Assembly: GCF_020520425.1 (NCBI RefSeq)
Contig: NC_079492.1
Location: forward strand, 110,271,157-110,335,156
Reading direction: 5' to 3'
Length of the DNA stretch: 64,000 nucleotides
From: Spinacia oleracea
Taxonomy: Eukaryota > Streptophyta > Magnoliopsida > Caryophyllales > Amaranthaceae
The notes beneath the pieces are model-generated. The model was given only the letters and a program-made list of their open reading frames with translations, did not search any database and was not told the origin of the DNA. This document shows positions 58,140-64,000 of the stretch, piece by piece; within the stretch, counting starts at the first letter, position 1; each line of letters begins with the position of its first letter. The translations under genes and the position numbers were made by a program.

Positions 58140-61100
58140 AGGAAAATTACCCCTTAATCGATTTCATCTTCCAGAAATTTTGCGAGTCTCGTGGCATTCT
58201 TACTGGTATTAATCGATTCCTCTTGAACTTTTAATTCATTGCTTTTTTTTTTGTTCCACTCTAAATCCTTCCATCGGGTCTTTAAAACTACTATAATCAC
58301 TTTTGCCAACTAAAAGAAATTCTTAATCAATGAAGTTGTAAACTAGACATTTTCTGGTAACATTCTATTTGTTCATAGTCTTAAGTCGTAAATCCATGTT
58401 AGAAATTTGTACTTACATAATTTTATAGAGTAGATTTTACTTCCTCAAGCTCAATTGAAAACCCTTTGAATTTGAAGCTCAATTAAGCCAAGTTTGAATT
58501 TTGCTTCAGTGGAAGATTTCCTAATTCACGATCTGAATGCTTTGATTTCCTTTGCTTGGAGCCAACCTAATTCACTGAGATTGAAGCAGGTTTATTTCTA
58601 ATTCGTGACCTGAATATGAGCATTGTATGATTTATAGCGATACTGATGTCGTGGACAGTGTTTAATAGGATGTAATCTGGGTGTTTTAGGGAATTGATCA
58701 ACTTCTTTCGATAGTCGATAATCTTCATAGACCGTGGTTGAATGGTGTGGAGTTACTGAAAGATGTTCAACAACATAAACAGACACTGTCTCTTGCATAT
58801 GGAGGGTATTATTTATTTACCTGAATTATCACTTGTGATTTCATTGTTGGAGAGGGTGAAGCTGTTATAATGAGTCTTAACTCGATGTTGATGGATTTGG
58901 ATTAGGATTGATCCTTTCCTTCACGTGGCGTTAAGGGAGGGGTTTGTAACAGAACTAGTTGGACCGTCATCCTCGGGTAAAACTCAGGTGAATATTTGGA
59001 AACTTTCATTTTGTTTTCAATTGATCATATTATTGGTGTTATACATTGGTAAGAGAAATTTGGATGGGGGATTGGGGGGTATGTACTATGTAGTATCAAC
59101 ATGTGGTAGCTTGACTGCTGGCTTTTTAGTGCAGATTCATATGTTTGCATTGGATTTAAAGTGGTTGCAATCGTTTAGGTATGTCTCCAAGCTGCTGCAA
59201 GTGTTGCCAAGGGGTATGCAGATCGTGTTGTATTCATAGACTCTGGAAACTCCTTTTATGCACCACGGATTGCAAACCTTGTGAACCAAGCTTCATTTTC
59301 AGCTTCGGAACAGGTTTCAATTCCTTCTTTTATGCATTTTCTGTTTTGGAAAGTGGTCTTCTATGGTAACATGGTTTTGTTTCAGTGTAAGGATATGCTT
59401 TTATCTTACTCTTCCTTGGAGTGGTTACTTTCTGCTGTTTTAAGTGAGAAAGGCAACGCCTTTGATCTTTTAGACCGAAGGACTCCTACCATCCTGAGTA
59501 TAATTCCTTCATTGTTCCAACTCCCAACCCTTTTCAATGAAGGATTTATATATTATTTCATCAAAGTACCTGTTTTAATAGTTTTCATTCACATCCTCTC
59601 TTTATGCACCACTTAAATACTTGATTTAAGTGGATATTTCGGGGAATCCAATCATAACCCTGTCATTTTTCTTAGGAATGCGATTTCCAAGCATCACAAA
59701 ACAGTACCCATTTGACGTTTTCCATTTAAAGGGAATATAATACAAAGTATATTAATAGTAGGGTTGGTGATTATGAATGAATTGCTTAAACATGTCTGTG
59801 ATATTCATGACAGTTATCTCTTGTTGCTAATTGCTAAGTGCTAACATCTCAAACATGTTTGTTAGCAGATATACATGTACAAATACAACTGTTATCAAGT
59901 AGTAATCTGGCTTTCATCCTACATCTGTTTCAATAACTGTTCTAGACCTACTGGCCAACTGGAGCTCTGAAGACTACCTGTCATTATCTTGTTTATGATT
60001 TTGTTGTAGGCGAATAATGAAGCTCTGCAAATTGTAATGAAGAACATATTGTGTTATCCAGTATTTGATATATTTTCATTGTTCGATGTGCTACATCAAC
60101 TGGAGTTGAAATTGAAAAACCAGGTTTGTGTTGTTAAGCTTTGCTTGAAAAACACTGCATACAGTGACATATTTTATGGTGGATGATGTTTGGATGTTTT
60201 TCAGATGTTTTCAGTGCGGTTACTCATTGTGGACTCATTTTCATCTCTCATCATTCCTCTTCTTGGAGGCAGTGGTCCATACGGTAAGTTTTCTGCTGTA
60301 CAATACGAGTTTCCAGATTTCCATGCATTTGATTATGTTGTGCTTCAGTTTTTATGGTATGCTAATTCTTTTAGCTCCCGTCTCTAAAATTGAAGATGTT
60401 GTCCTGTAGGATCTTTGGAAACCCATATAATAGGCTCAAATGGTTTATTCTGAAAAAAAGCAAAGAAACTGCTATATATTAATTCAGTTGCTTCCATATG
60501 GCCATGTGTGTCAGAGAAGATTAACAATTTCTAATAGTAAGAAACATAAAAATCTGTATTTTGCTCTGTAATACAAGATTTACTATTTCCTGTTCCCCAC
60601 CATCTTTCTAGAAGTTAAGGTTCTTTTTGCTTGGAATCTGAACTTGTTAGTCTCTGATAGATTCAAACACCCACACGGGTTCACAGGATATCTTTACTTG
60701 CTCCTTGCAACTATACTAACTGTGGCTTTAGGCCAGTTTGTAGAGGTAAGGTATACATGAGATAGAAATTGCTGTATGTGGTTTGAGAATTCCCGATGAT
60801 ACTTCTCTAAATCTCCTTGCATGTTATGCTTTTCTTTGACCAACCCTGGCATCAATGGACTTAACCAAGTAATTGATAGACGCGCATATTCATGTGTTAG
60901 AAACTTAGAATCACAGAATCCGTGGCAGTTGTATAACTCAGTAAACTTCGACCAAGTCATATATATATATATATATATAGATCTCTTACATGGCTACTTG
61001 TTTTCTGGTACCTAGTGTTGGACTTGGTACCTTCATCTTGTAATTAAGAATGTTTGATTGATTTCAGGACATGCTCTAATGATTTCTGCTGGAAATTTGC

Positions 61101-61579
61101 TGAAGAAGATAGCCCAAGAATACAACGTTCGTGTGCTGGTGAGCAGCACACTTGAAGATTTTGAAAACTTGACAGCATTGAGACAAACATTAGAAAGATG
61201 TAATCATATACAGTATTACAGTCTCATTTGACTAAATTTGATGGCATTTGCTTAGGTGACGAATCACATGGTAGCTGGAGAAGGTGGTTCAGCAAAGCCG
61301 GCTCTTGGAGAAAGTTGGAAAAGCATCCCACATGCCAGGCTCCTTCTCTCTCGCGATCGAGAGAGCAACACTTGTACTATCTCTGTTATCAAACACCCAT
61401 CCATGGTAGGTTCCTTCAATAAACCAAATATCTTTTCGACCTTTTAGTTAATGTCTACAATACTCAATATCAAGGCCATTTGTTTATTTCCTCATAGTGA
61501 CTGTTGGTTACTTGCTTCACATCTCTTCGTTCCACAGGCTGCTGGGAATCAATGGAAGTTCAGGATTTGTGATAGTTAA
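58118..61579 (+). CDS. RAD51D: RAD51 paralogue RAD51D
   Basis: Ten exons read by eye: 58118-58205, 58510-58589, 58690-58805, 58906-58987, 59179-59313, 60010-60123, 60205-60283, 61068-61138, 61256-61405 and 61538-61579. All introns are GT-AG with matching phases; product 318 aa. It has the RAD51D N-terminus ([21 protein letters not shown]), Walker A GPSSSGKT (residues 114-121), [12 protein letters not shown], Walker [12 protein letters not shown] (Asp about 215), [11 protein letters not shown] and [20 protein letters not shown]. Family knowledge: a nuclear RecA-fold ATPase of the BCDX2 complex, aiding homologous recombination; in Arabidopsis it also affects NPR1-linked defence genes. Oddity: the linker before Walker A reads [19 protein letters not shown], whereas relatives as I recall have LSTG..GID.LL.GGLREG. 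A MITE remnant and GGGCC repeats lie just upstream. Confidence 0.93.
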
Positions 61580-62282
61580 GAAGAGGCGAAGAGCTCAGAA
61601 TCAGATAGTGTAATTGTAGTGATAGTATTAGTAATCGACGAACCAAAATGTGTGATGGGAAGAGAAAATGTTCAAGCCGACCTTTATAATTCAACCAACC
61701 AAAATGTATAAATGCTTGAATTTTTAGAGTAATCCAAAAATTAAAAAGACTAGTAAAATAACTTGTATGTGCACGAGATAACTACAAAAGTATAAATATG
61801 CTAATCAATATAATACGAAGTAACTAATACGGAGTAATATTTATAAGGAATCAACATCACAATGAACCTTAATACATCTTCCGTTTCGGAAATATCGCAC
61901 AATTTGTTTTTTATACTATTCACACTACGACTTTAGCCAGTTTTTGTGATTCGTATGTAAGGAATTTTAGTCATGTGGAATCATGTTAGATTTTCATCGA
62001 TATATATTTTCTAAATATTAATTTTTTATAATTTTTACTTGCATTCAATTTGAGATAGTAAGAGTCAAAGTAGTGATTAGAGGAGTAAAAGTCAACCATG
62101 GTGACGATAATACAGTTAAAGAAAATCATGTAAAAATCAAGAACAATAATACAGTTAAAGAAAATCATGATGGCCTTTTACAAATGAAACTAGAAAAAAT
62201 GATTATTTGGTTAATGTTAATTTGTGGATGCCCTATCGTAAATAATAAAGTTCTGATATTCTTCCCATCTTATTCGAATAAT
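61580..62282. other. 3' flank of RAD51D and a decayed MITE
   Basis: CTTCCGTTTCGGAAATATCG at 61879 through GTCAAAGTAGTGATTAGAGGA at about 62083 resembles a decayed family-B Stowaway. ACAGTTAAAGAAAATCATG is repeated at 62112 and 62151. No gene. Confidence 0.4.
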
Positions 62283-62494
62283 TGTTGCAACCCACGTCTA
62301 TTCATGTTACGATAGCATTATAGTAGTAGAATCCCTCAAGGTTACGATAGCATTAGCATAGTACTACAATACTATACGAGTCCTAGTATGACTAGGAATT
62401 AGAGTTTGATTAGGAGTAGGTTACTCCATATGTTGCTGTATGTATATTTGACAAAATATCAATAAGAACATACTTGATTTTGAGATTATAAACA
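62283..62494 (+). repeat. 5' LTR of a Copia-type element
   Basis: About 212 bp from TGTTGCAACC to ATAAACA (TGTT/AACA ends), with AATAAGAACATAC near the 3' end as in small plant Copia LTRs. It is followed, across a later insertion, by TGGTATCA (63645-63652), an initiator-Met-type primer-binding site. The 3' LTR would lie outside the window. Confidence 0.55.
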
Positions 62495-62504
62495 ATATTT
62501 GTTA

Positions 62505-63635
62505 GGAAAATTTGTAATTATTAATCCAACTTTTGCGCGGTTTTCTTTAATTAAGCCTACCTATGCGATATTTCTAAATAATCCAACCTTTATGACCCAA
62601 CTACTATTATTAAGCCTGGATGACCGGTTACCTGCTACAAAGTCAAGGAAATTTTGTAATTATTTATCCAATCTTTGCCCGATTTTCTTTAATTAAGCCT
62701 AGCTATGTGATATTTCTAAATAATCCAACATTTATGACCCAACTACTATTATTAAGCCTGGATGACCAGTTACCTGCTACAAAGTCAACGTTAAAAATGT
62801 TGACAACCTAAAGTTGGTTTTCCTGCTAAAATATTGGACACGTCATCATCATTTGCCAACTAAACAAGGATTTCATTTTTTTTCAAAAATCCTTAACCCT
62901 TCTCTTCTCTGTACCGTGTTTCAATTCCTCTCTCCTCCATTACTGCTGCTTCAACCATAATTGTACTGGTTCATGACATCATCAGCGATTTTCTTGTGGA
63001 AATAGATGACTTCATCCACGCGCATTCAAATTACGTCTCCAAAATCGTACAATTGAAGGTGAACTTACGAACCTTAGCGTTTTTGTTCCTTTTTTGGTAA
63101 ATTTTGAATTTTGGGCTTCCTTAATGGTCAGTTCGTAAAAACCCGAGCTGTTGCAATAATGTAGTTTTTTTTTTTATGTTGTGGGATGTTAGTTATTGTG
63201 GTCTTGTTGAAAATTTAGAAAGAAAATAAAACCTTGAATTTGAAGAAGATCCAGATCCAACAGGCAATTGCTTTACCCCAGCCATAACAATTGCTGATTA
63301 TTTTTGATGAACTTCGAATGGAGAGGTATGCGGGATCGACAATGGTGGAGAAGAGATAGAAGAGAAATAATGGAGAGGAGTTCAGAAATGAAGCAGAAAA
63401 TCGCAGAGGAGAGAGGAACGAAAATTAAAATAGCATTAAAGAAAATAACGGGAAACAAAAATTTATAATTGTTATATGCCACGTAAGGGTGAATACCGCC
63501 TATAGCAGGTTAGTAACTTATTAGGCTTAATAATAGTAGTTGGGTCATAAAGGTTGGATTATTTAGAAATATCGCATAGGTAGGCTTAATTAAAGAAAAT
63601 CGGGCAAAGGTTGAATTAATAATTACAAATTTTCC
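62505..63635. mobile_element. Mutator-like element with long TIRs
   Basis: 1131 bp flanked by the perfect 9-bp repeat TATTTGTTA (62496-62504, 63636-63644). The terminal inverted repeat, about 130-140 bp, starts GGAAAATTTGTAATTATTAA. The left one is tandemly duplicated (62505-62646 and 62647-62788). The interior 62820-63480 lacks a transposase but has a CT-rich, UTR-like stretch (62900-62955), so a captured gene fragment is possible. A 69-codon minus frame (63482-63273) is not recognised. Confidence 0.85.
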
Positions 63636-63726
63636 TATTTGTTATGGTATCAATAGTAATGTTTTTTTCCCCCCCGCATAATACAATTAAACACACGAAA
63701 AGGGTCAGATTGCTCAACCATAAACA

Positions 63727-64000
63727 ATGGGCACTGATGATGAGGAGCTAAAGTCTAGTAAGAAAAGGAGATGACCTTATTGCTAAGGCATATTGCCTAG
63801 GTTTGAGGGATGCATTAAATTTTTTTATCACGCCAATAAAATTGTGTGGCTCCAATAACTACGATGAGTGGGCAACCTCAGTTCGAAGGGCACTAATATC
63901 AAAGAGAAAATTTGGTTTTATTGATGGAAAGATCAAAGAACCTACAGATGATCCTGATCGATTGGCGGATTGGATTGCGGTTCACTCAATGCTCGTTTCG
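63727..64000 (+). mobile_element. Copia-type gag region, cut by window edge
   Basis: The frame around 63809-64000 reads DALNFFITPIKLCGSNNYDEW, VRRALISKRKFGFIDGKIKE, WIAVHSMLVS, the N-terminal gag motif of Ty1/Copia elements (Retrotran_gag_3/UBN2 type). It belongs with the LTR at 62283-62494. The rest lies beyond the window; wholeness cannot be judged. Confidence 0.75.

Noticed and set aside
58860-58905. Reading GGTGAAGCTGTTATAATGAG as RAD51D exon 4 start
   Set aside because: It closes in every phase reachable from exon 3; the acceptor at 58904-58905 keeps phase and gives the GID...LREG linker.

Overview
This is nuclear DNA of a flowering plant, a core eudicot. The evidence is genes with many phase-conserved GT-AG introns, plant-specific families (a LOB-domain factor, a two-domain cupin) and a dense mix of plant LTR elements, LINE and SINE pieces and MITEs. 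The many Stowaway-like elements ending in CTCCCTCCGT and the style of the other repeats fit Caryophyllales, probably Amaranthaceae (spinach/beet/quinoa relatives). That placement rests on pattern memory, not on a search.

I support four host genes. (1) A nucleotide-sugar transporter of the UTR5/UTR5B type (SLC35B-like), + strand, 11 coding exons, 4252-8576, predicted 342 aa. (2) A cytosolic bicupin related to 11S globulins (At1g07750/At2g28680-like), - strand, 3 exons, 10203-11816, 356 aa. (3) A class I LOB-domain transcription factor closest to LBD36/ASL1, + strand, one coding exon, 47575-48594, 339 aa. (4) The recombination protein RAD51D, + strand, 10 exons, 58118-61579, 318 aa. These genes are functionally unrelated. 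All four reading frames are intact with consensus splice sites.

The rest is mostly mobile DNA. A 12.2-kb Ty3/Gypsy element of the Tat lineage (13002-25223) has matching 5-bp target duplications, gag and pol, a dimeric 158-bp tandem repeat, an antisense module with a PF04195-like domain, and a minisatellite built from its own PPT/LTR junction. A second young LTR element (37908-45175, - strand) has 2.5-kb LTRs and carries gag but no pol (TR-GAG type). At the right edge a Copia element (LTR about 62283-62494, gag to the window end) has a Mutator-like element inserted in its leader.

DNA transposons are plentiful. They include at least nine Stowaway-like elements, two PIF/Harbinger (Tourist-like) elements with grossly expanded TTCAG and TTTATTA interiors, one of which holds two nested Stowaways, and several Mutator-like elements with 9-bp target duplications. 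Two LINE 3' fragments, two or three SINE remnants and three CCCGA-rich degenerate tracts complete the repeats. The most interesting signals are the PPT-like repeat array and antisense gene module of the Tat element, the four-copy MULE-like MITE family (one remnant abuts the RAD51D 5' region), an overlapping uORF at the RAD51D start, and the microsatellite-inflated Tourist elements. I found no clear new host system.
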